A stretch of DNA of 64,000 nt. It comes from Cotesia glomerata (taxonomy: Eukaryota; Arthropoda; Insecta; Hymenoptera; Braconidae). The position numbers and the translations under genes are program-made. Location: NCBI RefSeq assembly GCF_020080835.1, contig NC_058165.1:2765771-2829770 (forward strand). Reading direction: 5' to 3'. The notes beneath the pieces are model-generated. The model was given only the letters and a program-made list of their open reading frames with translations. It did no database searches and had not been told where the DNA came from. How positions within the stretch are numbered: the first letter of the stretch is position 1; the number at the start of each line of letters is the position of its first letter. Below, piece by piece: positions 1 through 11,853 of this stretch.

Positions 1-352
1 CAAAAGTTATTGCGGTATGAACATTCAAAAAATAGTGTTCTATGAAACTTCTATCAGACTTTTGAGCTCAAAGAGCTCAAAAGCATAGAAAAGGTATTTT
101 TTTGAGCTCGAAGAGCTTAAAATAACACACAGATTGTACTTTTGAGCTCGAAGAGCTCAAAAAAGCAGCCAGGTATTAACGGAATTAGCGGAAAGTTGCA
201 GGGATGACCTTTAGGGTCAACCGTTTTCCTAATTTTTTTTTTTCATATTTAGATGATGACTATGTTTATAGTTTTACATGTACTTCAATTTGGCTCTTGC
301 CTTGGCATTTAAATTGAATAAATAATAATAAATAGATTTACTCTAATTTTAG
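1..352. repeat. Intron or upstream DNA with three GAGCTC palindromes
   Basis: No coding exon is visible before the acceptor at 351-352. Three near-identical palindromes of the form TTTTGAGCTC-(N)AA-GAGCTCAAAA lie at about 59-83, 98-122 and 139-164. They are spaced roughly 40 bp apart and separated by unrelated sequence. The stretch is probably the last part of an intron of the methyltransferase gene that continues left of the window. Confidence 0.5.
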
Positions 353-590
353 ATATGTAGCCGGTAAAAGTTACTACTTTGGGGTCGGTGGTAATATGAG
401 AGAATTTGAACAATTGATAAAACAAGATAATAGATTAAAAGTCGAGAATGTTTGGAAAAGTGACCAAGGTAATTAAAAAAATTAAAAATTAACTTTTTTT
501 ATTACAGCTTCTGTGATCTTCTGTCTAAAAAATATATTTTATTTATTTATTTTAGGGTTACAGAGGGAAATATTGAAATTGACTCGGTGA
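353..590 (+). CDS. METTL18/Hpm1-like protein histidine methyltransferase, 3' end (partial)
   Basis: These are the last two coding exons, 353-468 and 556-590, joined in phase by GT (469) and AG (555). They encode a C-terminus with the stretch YYFGVGGNMREFEQLIK, then VWKSDQGLQREILKLTR and a TGA stop at 588-590. The YYFGVGG motif followed by an amphipathic tail is the ending known for the METTL18 (yeast Hpm1) family. That family methylates a histidine in ribosomal protein uL3 and belongs to the seven-beta-strand methyltransferases. The SAM-binding core lies left of the window, so the assignment rests on the tail only. A poly(A) signal AATAAA is at about 627-632. The gene converges on PNPO, whose stop codon is only 82 bp away. 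Confidence 0.6.
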
Positions 591-671
591 TTATTGTCTA
601 GAAGCTGAGATTTTATAATCTTCTTCAATAAAATGCAAAAAGAAAGAAATGCTTAATTAATTAATTCCGAA

Positions 672-2570
672 TTACGGCGATAGTCGATCGTATACCCAGT
701 CATTCTCTCCCTGATGAACAATAACGTTGTCGATTTTTTCATTAGGACCTGGACGACGGAATCGTATGCGATCGTGCAAACGATCGCTTTGTCCTTGCCA
801 AAATTCAACTGTTTTTGGTATTACTATAAAACCTCCCCTATAAATATAAAAATTATCAACTTTTTTTTTCTAAGTATGAAAAAAAATTTTTTTTTCTTTC
901 AAGTTTGAAATTTTAAAATCTAAATTACCAGCAAGGAGGACGAGAAACTTTTCCATCAGAAAATTGTGCTAAGAATTCTCTTTCTTTAATCATCAGCGAT
1001 TCTCTACCAGCAATAACCGCGCTCTGTTTACTTGCATGTGCTCCAACTTGACTAGCGAATGGTCGAGAGGTAAAATATTCATCTGAATCTTCATCGGAAG
1101 TTTTTTCTACGTCTCCTTCGATGCGAACCTTAATGAACCAATCATTTAATTTAATGGTAGAGAAAAAAAATAGTTGCCGAAATAAGGTGAAATAGTATAT
1201 TACATATCTAGGCCAGTAAAATATGAAAAGTCTCAGATGACATGTAATTGTTGGCCAAGGTGAAGCCGAGGTTGACAAAAATGTGGTCTGAGGCTTTACT
1301 TTTTACTGGCCAAGGTGTGTATACTATTTATCGATCTTAAAGCACTCTATGATGCTTCGCATCATAAGACGTGCAAAAGTGGTTGATAGATACTCACAGT
1401 TCTACGCAATGGCTCCCAGAAAAATGTCAAAGCCGCCACTGGATTCTCTGCCTGAAATTATACTAATTATTATTTGTTTAATTATTAATAAAATAATATA
1501 TTTATTATTAAGCTTACTAGTTCACGTCCTTTACGGCTTTCATAATTAGTGTAAAATTTAAATCCTTTATCACTGAATCCTTTTAGTAATACTGGTCTTA
1601 CTGATGGTATTCCAGTTCTAAAACCAATCAATTTTATAAAAATAATAATAATAATTAGCAATCTTGCAGTCACTATGTGACTGCTGTGACTTGTGAGCTA
1701 TTAATAAATAAAATTTTGCTTTATTAAATAATGACTTTGGTTAAATTGCACTGTACTTTCTTAACTATTGACGTTTTTAAAGATATAAACTCATTCCAAT
1801 GTTACACTCATCAAGAGCTTTCATTTGAGTACCCACATGCATTTTTGATATATTTTTCATATATATGGTATTTGTGAAATATATAAAATATATGAAAAAT
1901 TGATGTGAGTACTCAAATGAAAGGTCTCGATGAGTGTAACATCGGAGTGAGCTTATATCTTTAAAAATGTCAATAGTTCTCAAGATACAAGGTCATTTCT
2001 TAATTATTGATATTTTTTAAGATATAAACTCATTTCGATGTTAGACTCATCGAGACTTTTCATTAGAGTGCCCACATGGCATTTTTATATATTTTATATA
2101 TATGGTATTTGTGAAATATATAAATATATAAAATATATGAAAAATTGATGTGGGTACTCAAATGAAAGGTCTCAATGAGTGTAACATCAAGATGAGCTTA
2201 TATCTTTAAAAATGTCAATAGTTCTCAAAATACAAGGTAATTTCTTAATTATTGACATTTTTAAAGATATAAGCTCATCCCGACGTTACACTCATCAAGA
2301 GCTTTCATTTGAGTACCCACATGCATTTTCATATATTTTTCATATATACATATATATAATATATATAAATATATGAAAAATTAATATGAGTACTCAAATG
2401 AAAGGTCTCAATGAGTGTAACATCGGGATGAGCTTATATCTTTAAAAATGTCACAAGCTGACAAAATACAAGGTCATTTCTTAATTATTGACATTTTTAA
2501 AGATATAAGCTCTCCCTGATGTTACATTCATTAAGAGCTTTCATTTGAGTACCCACATGGCATTTTTTAT

Positions 2571-2650
<80 letters not shown>

Positions 2651-4540
2651 GCGAAATATATAAATATATAAAATATATGAATAATTGATGTGGGTACTCA
2701 GATGAAAGGTCTCAATGAGTGTAACATCAGGATGAGCTTATATCTTTAAAAATGTCAATAGTTCTCAAAATACAAGGTAATTTCTTAATTATTGACATTT
2801 TTAAAGATATAAGCTCATCCCGATGTTACACTCATCAAGAGCTTTCATTTGAGTATCCACATGCATTTTCATATATTTTTCATATATACATATATATAAT
2901 ATATATAAATATATGAAAAACTGATGTGAGTACTCAAATGAAAGGTCTCAATGAGTGTAACATCGGGATGAGCTTATATCTTTAAAAATGTCAATAGTTC
3001 TCAAAATACAAGGTCATTTCTTAATTATTGACATTTTTAAAGATATAAACTCATCCCGATGTTACACTTATCAAGAGCTTTCATTTGAGTACCCACATGC
3101 ATTTCCATATATTTTTCATATATAAATATATATAATATATTTTTATTTTATTATTATGCTTTACTTGTACACCTCTCGGTTTTTACAAGGCTGATTCCTC
3201 TTTTTCTCTTAGCTCTACGCTTTTTTTCTATTTCTCATATTGGACCTCAGCAAGTCCCACCCGACACTTCATTTCTACTTTAATTTTTGCAGCTGTGGAC
3301 CGACTTGTGCTTTCTGTACCGTATTCACCCTGAACCTCACCTTCTCAGGCTGTTGGAACAGAATCATGGGGAAACCACAGAGAAAACCCATGATAGTACA
3401 GTCGGAGCTGGGCTAAGTCTACAGTGATTGATAAGAAATTTTTCTTTATCGACCACTGGAGCATTAGGCCCCTCTCCTAGTGTGCAGAGATCCTTCGCGC
3501 TAGCCAACGCTGACTAAAGTGGTCACCCATTCAAGTTGTTGCTTAAATGTGTGATCGCCCAAGTCAGACGTGTGCCGCCCGGCTATCTCTGCCACTTCCA
3601 GAGGCTGGCAACGTAACGTAACGCACATATTTTTAATTATAATCACTGAAAAATATTGGTGCGTGCTGGGATCGAACCCGGGTCCCACTCTTTCGAAAAG
3701 CGAGCACCGAGCCGACCAGGCTATTGCCAGCCTTTTTATATATAATATATATAAATATATGGAAAATTGATGTGGGTACTCAAATGAAAGGTCTCAATGA
3801 ATGTAATGTCAGGGTGAGCTTATATCTTTAAAAATGTCAATAATTCACAAGATACAAGGTAATTTCTTCCTTAATACCTTAGAAATGACACTAAATTTTT
3901 CTAAAAAATTTAGTTTTATCATATGATTATCCTGAAGATAAAATTTTTCTTATTCTCTTAATAATATAGATAATAATAATATTTTTAAGTATAATTTCAG
4001 AGTATTATTATCATTATTCTTGGTAAATTAATAATAATAATAATAATAATAAATTTATTACTTAGTAGCAGTTCCTAAACACATTGCATTAGCTTCTAGA
4101 ATACCGGGAGTTTTACTAGCAACTTCAAACCAAGCTTTAAATTGTCCAATAGGTTCTTTACAATCTAATTGATCTTCTGTAAATGTTTCACTTTTATCTT
4201 TGTATTTTATCCTCATATCTAGAAAAAAATAATTAACATAATTAATTTATCATTTTTCATTTTCCAATATTCAAAAAAAGACTAAAAAAAAAATTATCTT
4301 TAATCATTATCAAAAAATAATCAAATCTGTCAGTTGCAAGATCAAACTTCAGACAATTTATTTATTTAAATAAACCAAATAATTTTTTTTATAAACACAT
4401 AAATAAATAAAATAAAAAAAATTACCTCCTAGATTAACGTTGATTGATTTTCCAGATAAACTAGACATCTTAAATATTTTATTATTCCGTTCAATAATCT
4501 TGACAATCAATGATAACCTATTGGTACACACTACTGCCAT
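672..4540 (-). CDS. PNPO: Pyridoxine/pyridoxamine 5'-phosphate oxidase (six exons)
   Basis: PNPO is the FMN enzyme that oxidises PNP and PMP to pyridoxal 5'-phosphate, the last step of vitamin B6 salvage. Exons in coding order are 4540-4426, 4218-4062, 1617-1518, 1451-1398, 1128-929 and 837-672. All joins are GT/AG and in phase and give 263 codons, close to the 261 residues I recall for the human enzyme. Family landmarks are ANAMCLGTATKTGIPSVRP, the FMN-site run VLLKGFSDKGFKFYTNYESRKG, FFWEPLRR, the C-terminal signature VEFWQGQSDRLHDRIRFRR and the ending DWVYDRLSP. The ATG at 4540 adds a basic N-terminal extension; a second ATG at 4468 gives MSSLSGKS and could be the cytosolic start. Intron 2 (1618-4061) is almost entirely a Helitron. 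Confidence 0.95.
1191..1330. repeat. 140-bp palindromic MITE (copy 1) in PNPO intron 4
   Basis: The ends are inverted repeats of ATAGTATA-N-ACACACCT-GGCCAGTAAA type, and the arms pair across almost the whole length around a centre near GGCCGAGGCGAAGCCGAGG. The same element recurs at 13537-13675 and 13781-13917. It has no coding capacity, so it is a non-autonomous foldback. Confidence 0.7.
1655..3970 (-). mobile_element. Helitron-like element A filled with palindromic satellite
   Basis: The element lies in PNPO intron 2 and reads on the minus strand. Its 5' end at 3970 is TCTATATTATTAAGAGAATA. Its 3' end at 1655 is the hairpin GCAGTCACATAGTGACTGC (stem GCAGTCAC/GTGACTGC), about 7 nt, then CTAA. 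The flanks are A before and T after, as expected for Helitrons. The interior holds about six palindromic units of roughly 240 bp. Each arm runs from GACATTTTTAAAGATATAAGC to TTTGAGTACCCACAT, with an AT-rich centre. One centre is a (TA)n run at 2578-2642. A SINE is nested at 3141-3737. There is no Rep/helicase ORF, so the element is non-autonomous. Confidence 0.7.
3141..3737 (-). mobile_element. tRNA-derived SINE nested in Helitron A
   Basis: The minus strand starts near 3737 with a tRNA-like head: an A-box-like TAGCCTGGTCGG and a B box GGTTCGATCC (about 3668-3677). An unrelated body follows, and an A/T-rich tail ends at 3141. Twelve bases, TATATAATATAT, are duplicated at 3129-3140 and 3739-3750, although the host is itself AT-rich. 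Removing the insert restores an ordinary palindrome centre, which supports these borders. Confidence 0.65.
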
Positions 4541-6181
4541 ATATTGTTTGGAGTTTTAACTAAACATGAGCCGTCAAGTGCTGCAATAATAAGTAAGAAC
4601 AATAAATTGGTTATAAAACAATAACAAAACACGTTTAAAAAATTACTTACTGAAATTTATTCCATGGACGTTGTTGCGTAAGTATTATAAAAAATTTCCA
4701 ATACTTATTACACTTATTTTTTTTTTTCATTATTTAAAAAAAAAAAAATATAAATACATAATCATAATAATTCAATCTTTGTCACGGGATTGATACGTCA
4801 CAGACAAGTTTAAATAGTATATAATAATATTTATATAATTTAATTACAATTACAATACAAGTAATTTTTTTTTAATAATTAGTAAGTATTTGTCAATAAA
4901 TATCTAATTGTTTTTTTTTTTTTTTTTTTTTTATATTAAGTTTGTTTTTATTAAATTTAAACTGAGTATTGATATTTTACAGCGATCAGCTGTTTGTGTT
5001 TATGTTATTTATTTTTTTGTAAAAAATACTTTTATGTTGAAAAAAAAATTATTTTTTTATACTAAAATTAATGAAAATTAATTTAGTAGATTTTTACTAA
5101 ATTTAATAAATAAGATTTTGCCAACAAAAATTTAGAAAAAAAAATTTGACATTTAGAAAATTTAAAAAATTAAAAATGCAATTTATTTTTCCAAAAAAAT
5201 TATTAAAATTAATTTAGCAGATAATTGATAATTTTTAACAAATAAATTAAATAAAAAATTGACATCTAGAAATTAAAAAATGCAATTTTTTTTTGGACTA
5301 AATTTGTTTGTTAAATAAAATTAAAAAATTGTCAAGAATTAGTGTCAAAATTATTAAAATAATTTTTTTTTTTAATAATTTGAACAAAAAATAAAAGAAA
5401 CTTTAAAAAATTAAAAATGCAATTTATTTTTCCAAAAAAATTTGTTAAAAAAAATTAAAAAATTGGCAATTAATATAAATAAAATTAACAGATATCTGTA
5501 TAACATTAAAGCTAGCAATTATTTGAAAATTTTTTAATTTTATTTAATAGTTAAATTTTTTTTTTAATTATTTTTTAAAAATTGCATTTTTAATTATTTT
5601 AAATTTCTACGTCGATTTTTTTTTCTGGTAATTTATTTCTTTAAAAAATTGTCAAATAACTAGTACTTTAATTTTCATGATCTGTCAATTTTTAGACTTT
5701 TTTAAGAACTAAATTATTATGAAAAAATATTAATAAAAAAATTTAGTTATTTTTTTTTTTTTTTAAATTTTTTGCAATAAAAATTTTCAAAATTATTAGA
5801 TGTCTTGATTTTAGTGTCAAAATTATTTAAAATAATTTTTTTTCAATAAAATTTTTAAATAAATTAAAAGAAACTTTTTAAGTAATTTTTTAAATCTTAA
5901 TAAAGAATTGAGTTTTTAATTTTTAATAAAATTTATGACAAAAAAAAATTTAAGTCCTGACAAAAGAAATTTTTTACATTTAAAAAAAAAATAAATTTTA
6001 ATTTCAAAAGATTTTTTTTATTAATTATTTTTTAAGTGATTAAAAAAATAAAATTTTTATAATTTTATAAAATTAAATTGAGAAAAAACTAAAAATTTAT
6101 GTTAAAAATGAAACATTGTGAAATAACAATTGAAGGAAAATTTAGAAATATTATTTTATTAAAAAAATAAATGATTTTAAA
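4541..6181. other. Intergenic region between PNPO and SRPRB
   Basis: This is extremely AT-rich, low-complexity DNA with many A and T runs. It must contain the PNPO promoter (right of 4540) and the SRPRB 3' UTR (left of 6182). No other gene or clear repeat structure is visible. Confidence 0.5.
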
Positions 6182-9100
6182 TTACAAAAAAATTTTTCTG
6201 AATGTATCTTGAAGAGCTTCTTTATTAAAGTTGCTAGAATAAAATTCATCAAATTGAATTTCAGTATTCAAGTGATCGAACTTGAAATCTTTGCCTTGAA
6301 TTCCAATAAAAGACGAAGCAGAAGTATCGTCTGTAGCTTCTAGTTGACTAGATTTAGTAACGCGTACGAGATCCATTTCTTTTTCCAACAGCGATTTAAT
6401 ATCGGAGCTGGACTTGGCTGTCTTTTGCTCTTGTTTGTTGCAAAGAATCAACAATGGTACCTTTTGGATTGTTGAGTCTGATAGTAAATTGTACAAAAAT
6501 CTGAAAAGACAATTCAATATTTATTAATTACTAGTAATAAGTATTAGTATTTGTTTATAGTATTTATTTATAACTTACTCAGTAACATCACGTATATCAT
6601 TTTTGATAGTGACAGAGTCAATAATAAATACTATGCCAACCGCAGATGTTTTGTATTTGTCTAAAAATTTGTATCTTAAACGTTCATGGCCAGGTATATC
6701 AATTATTTGAAGACTTCGCTGTCAAAAAAAAATTTTATTAATATATTTATATGCTTAAAAAAATATTTTTACTTAATAACTATACTAATAAACAATATAC
6801 TATTTTTTTTTTTGGCAGATTTCATAGAAATCAATCTTTTGCATTAAAAGTTAATTAAAAAATTCATATATGGGTAATTTTCTGTAAGGATGTTTTTTAC
6901 TGTCCCAGGCATTTTTTTTATAAGAAAAATTGTTATTTTGTTACTAAAAAAAATTTATTACGAAAGTAAAAAAACATTTCTATTTGGAGCATTGAAAACT
7001 AAAATGAAATAAATTTTGGTTTTTTTGCTATAAATTCGTAAACCACCGAAATAACAGTCCCCTGGGCTGTCCCATTCCCAAAATTAAAACTTTAACATTA
7101 AATTTTAAGTTATTCGTCCATATGGTCCATAATGTTTATAAACTTAATTAGTTAACTAACAATCTTCTTCAATAAAAAGTACCAAAAATTAATTTGTTTC
7201 ATTAAATTCATTAAACCAAAGTTTGTCCCAGGAATTTTAAGAACAGTCCCCTGCCAGAAGTTCAAAGCCAAAAAAAAAATCCAGCGTGTTATTTTACCTT
7301 TTGTAAGGTTCATAAGGACCTAACTAGCCTTGAGTGAATAACCATAGGGCTGTTAGCGCTTTATCAGCATTTTATTTAGTGTCAAAGCACCGTTTGTGCT
7401 GGAAATATGTGTCTGGGCCACTTAAAAACTCAGTCCCCTGGCAGTTATTTTTATTTATAATTTATTTATAAAATTCGATCTATAAGTCTTAATATTATTC
7501 TAATTAATGTAAACATTCATTGAGAACTTGAAAAGTTGAATGCATTGAAATAGTTTGCTTGATTTTTCTCAATTTGATAAAAAAAAAAAAAAAAAAAACA
7601 GTCCCCTGGCAAACAGTCCCCTGTCATATTATATGAGTGATTCTCTGTAAGGATGTTTTTTGCTGTCCCAGGCATTTTTTTTTATTAGAAAAATTGTTAT
7701 TTTGTAACTAAAAAAAATTTATTACGAAAGTAAATAAACTTTTCTATTTGGAGCATTGAAAACTAAAATGAAATAAATTTTGGTTTTTTTGCTATAAATT
7801 TGTAAACCACCGAAATAACAGTCCTCTGGACTGTCCCATTTCCAAAATTAAAACTTTAAGATGAAATTTTAAGTTATTCGTCCATAATATATAATTTGGT
7901 CCATAATGTTTATAAACTTAATTAGTTAACTAACAATCTTCTTCAATAAAAAGTACCAAAAATTAATTTGTTTCATTAAATTCATTAAACCAAAGTTTGT
8001 CCCAGGAATTTTAAGAACAGTCCCCTGCCAGAAGTTCAAAGCCAAAAAAAAAATCCAGCGTGTTATTTTACCTTTTGTAAGGTTTATAAGGACCTAACTA
8101 GCCTTGAGTGAATAACCATAGGGCTGTTAGCGCTTTATCAGCATTTTATTTAGTGTCAAAGCACCGTTTGTGCTGGAAATATGTGTCTGGGCCACTTAAA
8201 AACTCAGTCCCCTGGCAGTTATTTTTATTTATAATTTATTTATAAAATTCGATCTATAAGTCTTAATATTATTTCAATTAATGTAAACATTCATTGAGAA
8301 CTTGAAAAGTTGAATGCATTGCAATAGTTTGCTTGATTTTTCTTAATTTGATAAAAAAAAAAACAGTCCCCTGGCAAACAGTCCCCTGTGATGTTATATG
8401 GCAAAAGATACACAAATACCGAAAAAACAAAAATTAAATCGGCTGTTTATTTATTATGATTAAGCTGATAGTTTTGTAGCCCTTGTTAATTTTTTTTCTA
8501 ATAAAATCAAAAATAATTTGGTCGGACAATTTTGTACAGATTTAAGACGTCCTTACAGAGAATCACCCATATACTTAAAAAATATTTTTATTCAAGAAGT
8601 AAAATAATATACTATTTTTTTTATTTTTTAAAATAGCAATAATAGTCTCAAAAATTTTTTTTAGCTCTAAAACATTATGAATAAAATTTTTTCTATACTT
8701 AATTTATATTTTAAGAAATATAAAAAAATTATCAAGTGTCTTTTAAGTTTAATTTTATCCAAAATTAATCACAAAAAATTCAAAAAAAAAAAAAACTTAC
8801 ATCTTTTATTTTAATCTCTCCAATATTTTCTTTTGCAGATGTATAAGTCGGAATACATTTATCTTGAACAAATCGAGTAAACACGTAAGTTTTTCCTGCC
8901 TCGCACAATCCAGTGAGAAGAATATTCCGTTTTGCTGATTTTCTTCTCTGCCAGAATGTGAAGAAAACTGAAAAAATTTATCAATTGTAAATTATAAAAC
9001 TATAAAAAAAAAAAAATGTACACTCCAAAACTCGAACTGAAAAAGCGCAAAACAAACTTCAAGTGTCTTAAATATTTAAATACACATGAAAAAATTTAAG

Positions 9101-9438
9101 TACAAATTAAAATTAATTTTTTTTTTTTACATAAAAAATAATTAATTTATGATATGTACTCTTTTTTGTACTACATGTATTATTATAATGTTTTATGTGC
9201 GTATTTTTTATTATTAATTTTACTTATGTTTTATAATTACTGTAAATACTATGAAATACGTTTGTTTTAAGTAATAAAATTTGTAAATAAATTTTTAGAT
9301 GAATTTTTATTTTTTTTTAAAGAATTATAAATAAAAATAATTACCCAGAGTGAATATTATTACCGCAACAGCGATTATAATTCCAATGAATTGGGAAAAT
9401 CCATCAGTTTCATTTAACAACTCGCTTGAGTCTTCCAT
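6182..9438 (-). CDS. SRPRB: Signal recognition particle receptor subunit beta (four exons)
   Basis: SRPRB is the ER-membrane GTPase that anchors SRP receptor alpha and helps deliver ribosome-nascent-chain complexes to the translocon. Exons are 9438-9345, 8967-8801, 6718-6579 and 6500-6182; the joins are in phase and give 239 residues. An N-terminal transmembrane helix spans about residues 16-36. The P-loop GLCEAGKT is at 51-58 and the G3 motif DIPGHE at 94-99. The G4 motif reads NKQE at about 155-158 instead of the usual NKQD, a conservative change at the guanine-contacting position. The C-terminal tail lacks a clear SAK-type G5. The order TM helix, GTPase core and short tail matches the family. 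Intron 2 contains a TIR element with an internal direct duplication. Confidence 0.93.
6869..8571. mobile_element. TIR element with internal 763-bp direct duplication (SRPRB intron 2)
   Basis: The ends are inverted: TATGGGTAATTTTCTGTAAG at 6869 and the complement of TATGGGTGATTCTCTGTAAG ending at 8571. Both are flanked by TA, as for Tc1/mariner-type insertions. The first 763 bp are repeated directly from 7632 to about 8397 with only scattered differences. The motif CAGTCCCCTG recurs several times per unit. There is no meaningful ORF. A third, partial copy in reverse orientation lies at 21653-21836. Confidence 0.65.
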
Positions 9439-9673
9439 AATTATTATTTAAAAAATATTAATATTATAATTTACGATGAAACAGCTGTATTTTTTTTTAG
9501 TGATAAATAATAAATGTAACATGTAACTGTCTTTACTGTCCATGTGGATGAAAGTTGGAACTACCAAAATAAAAATAGAGACTATTAAATTTACTATAGT
9601 AAATTTAAGGAAAAAAAAATTACTAGCTACTTGTATAGTGAAGTTAGCTGACAGCTGTCAAATTTTTTAAATG
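9439..9673 (-). promoter_or_regulatory. Probable SRPRB promoter and 5' UTR region
   Basis: This 235-bp AT-rich stretch lies between the SRPRB start codon and the first copy of the 735-bp repeat. Position alone makes it the likely promoter; no core element is distinctive. Confidence 0.3.
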
Positions 9674-11853
9674 AGGAGGTTCGAGTGAATCTAATGTAAA
9701 AAATAATTTCCAACTTTGAGCTTTGAAATTAAGTAAACGTATAAATAAATACGTGGTTTATTTAATCCCAAAATTTAAAAAAGATTCACCGTTTAGTTAC
9801 TTAGATATTAAATTTTAAAAATCACATATTTTATCTCCTTATACACGGGCTCTTATTACGGACAAACGTTTTGTCGAGACTTTAATTATTTTTTTCAATA
9901 TTAACCTCCCAACTTTAACGGATAAAAAACTATACACAAGAAACTTGGATTATTGCAAAATATAAAAACAATTTAATAATAATACATTACCGATATAATT
10001 TTTGAAATATTTAAAGTCAAATTTTATGTTTGTAACTGGTTTATCGTCAGCCATTTATTCGAATAAAGATTTGACAACATCGCGTCAACAGCTGAGAAAA
10101 AACAAAAGGATAGAAATATAGTTACAGAGAGAGAAATGTTTAACTCACACTCATCCACGTCTCAGGTTATGGGTATAATCAAGCGCGCTATTGCCAAATC
10201 TGTTTATTTATTCCGGCAAGTAATAAATACCAAAGTCATTTTATTACTCTACTTTATTAAATAAGTAAAAATCATCAATATTAAATTGTTTAAATTATTT
10301 TAAATTAAAATAAAGAATTTTGACGAATATTGGGAAGGCTAAAATTAAAAAAAAATTTTAACATTAGGAAGTTTTAAAAATTTTACTACTTTGCGTGAAT
10401 CTTCTTAAGGAGGTTCGAGTGAGTCTAATGTAGAAAATAATTTCCAACTTTGAGCTTTGAAATTAAGTATCCGTATAAATAAATACGTAATTTATCTAAT
10501 CCCAAAATTTAAAAAAGATTCACCGTTTAGTTACTTAGATATTCAATTTTAAAAATCACATATTTTATCTCCTTAAACACGGGCTCTTATTACGGACAAA
10601 CGTTTTGTCGAGACTTTAATTATTTTTTTCAATATTAACCTCCCAACTTTAACGGATAAAAAACTATACACAAGAAACTTGGATTATTGCAAAATATAAA
10701 AACAATTTAATAATAATACATTACCGATATAATTTTTGAAATATTTAAAGTCAAATTTTATGTTTGTAACTGGTTTATCGTCAGCCATTTATTCGAATAA
10801 AGATTTGACAACATCGCGTCAACAGCTGAGAAAAAACAAAAGGATAGAAATATAGTTACAGAGAGAGAAATGTTTAACTCACACACTCATCCACGTCTCA
10901 GGTTATGGGTATAATCAAGCGCGCTATTGCCAAATCTGTTTATTTATTCCGGCAAGTAATAAATACCAAAGTCATTTTATTACTCTACTTTATTAAATAA
11001 GTAAAAATCATCAATATTAAATTGTTTAAATTATTTTAAATTAAAATAAAGAATTTTGACGAATATTGGGAAGGCTAAAATTAAAAAAAAATTTTAACAT
11101 TAGGAAGTTTTAAAAATTTTACTACTTTGCGTGAATCTTCTTAAGGAGGTTCGAGTGAGTCTAATGTAGAAAATAATTTCCAACTTTGAGCTTTGAAATT
11201 AAGTATCCGTATAAATAAATACGTAATTTATCTAATCCCAAAATTTAAAAAAGATTCACCGTTTAGTTACTTAGATATTCAATTTTAAAAATCACATATT
11301 TTATCTCCTTAAACACGGGCTCTTATTACGGACAAACGTTTTGTCGAGACTTTAATTATTTTTTTCAATATTAACCTCCCAACTTTAACAGATAAAAAAC
11401 TATACACAAGAAACTTGGATTATTGCAAAATATAAAAATAATTTAATAATAATACATTACCGATATAATTTTTGAAATATTTAAAGTCAAATTTTATGTT
11501 TGTAACTGGTTTATCGTCAGCCATTTATTCGAATAAAGATTTGACAACATCGCGTCAACAGCTGAGAAAAAACAAAAGGATAGAAATATAGTTACAGAGA
11601 GATAAATGTTTAACTCACACACTCATCCACGTCTCAGGTTATGGGTACAGTCAAGCGCGCTATTGCCAAATCTGTTTATTTATTCCGGCAAGTAATAAAT
11701 ACCAAAGTCATTTTATTACTCTACTTTATTAAATAAGTAAAAATCATCAATTATTAAATTGTTTAAATTATTTTAAATTAAAATAAAGAATTTTGACGAA
11801 TGTTGGGAAGGCTAAAATTAAAAAAAATTTTTAACATTATTTTGACTCATTAC
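9674..11853 (-). repeat. Three tandem copies of a ~735-bp repeat carrying a gene 5' end
   Basis: The units start at 9674, 10408 and 11144 with AGGAGGTTCGAGTGA and are almost identical. A fourth copy is inverted at 38573-39275. On the minus strand each unit has a GC-balanced stretch, a CTCTCTCTGTAAC tract, CTCAG, and an ATG opening a 64-nt reading frame ending at GTAATG, a splice-donor-like site. The frames are 10054-9991, 10788-10725 and 11524-11461. The peptide begins MADDKPVTNIKFDFKY and I do not recognise it. The outer ends of the array resemble each other as inverted repeats (GGTTCGAGTGAATCTAATG versus GAAGTTCGAGTGTAACTAATG in the 38573 copy). This suggests a transposable element that captured, or belongs to, a promoter plus first exon. 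Confidence 0.6.

Noticed and set aside
1..170. Repeated palindromes with regular spacing resembling a CRISPR array
   Set aside because: Only three short GAGCTC palindromes with unequal AT-rich intervals in a eukaryotic genome; not a CRISPR.
925..1278. Single ORF of 117 codons on the minus strand as its own gene
   Set aside because: Only its last 66 codons are real (PNPO exon 5); the first part reads through an intron and a MITE.
3570..3770. Possible true tRNA gene in 3660-3735
   Set aside because: A and B boxes are present, but the acceptor stem does not fold and a SINE body and target duplication follow.
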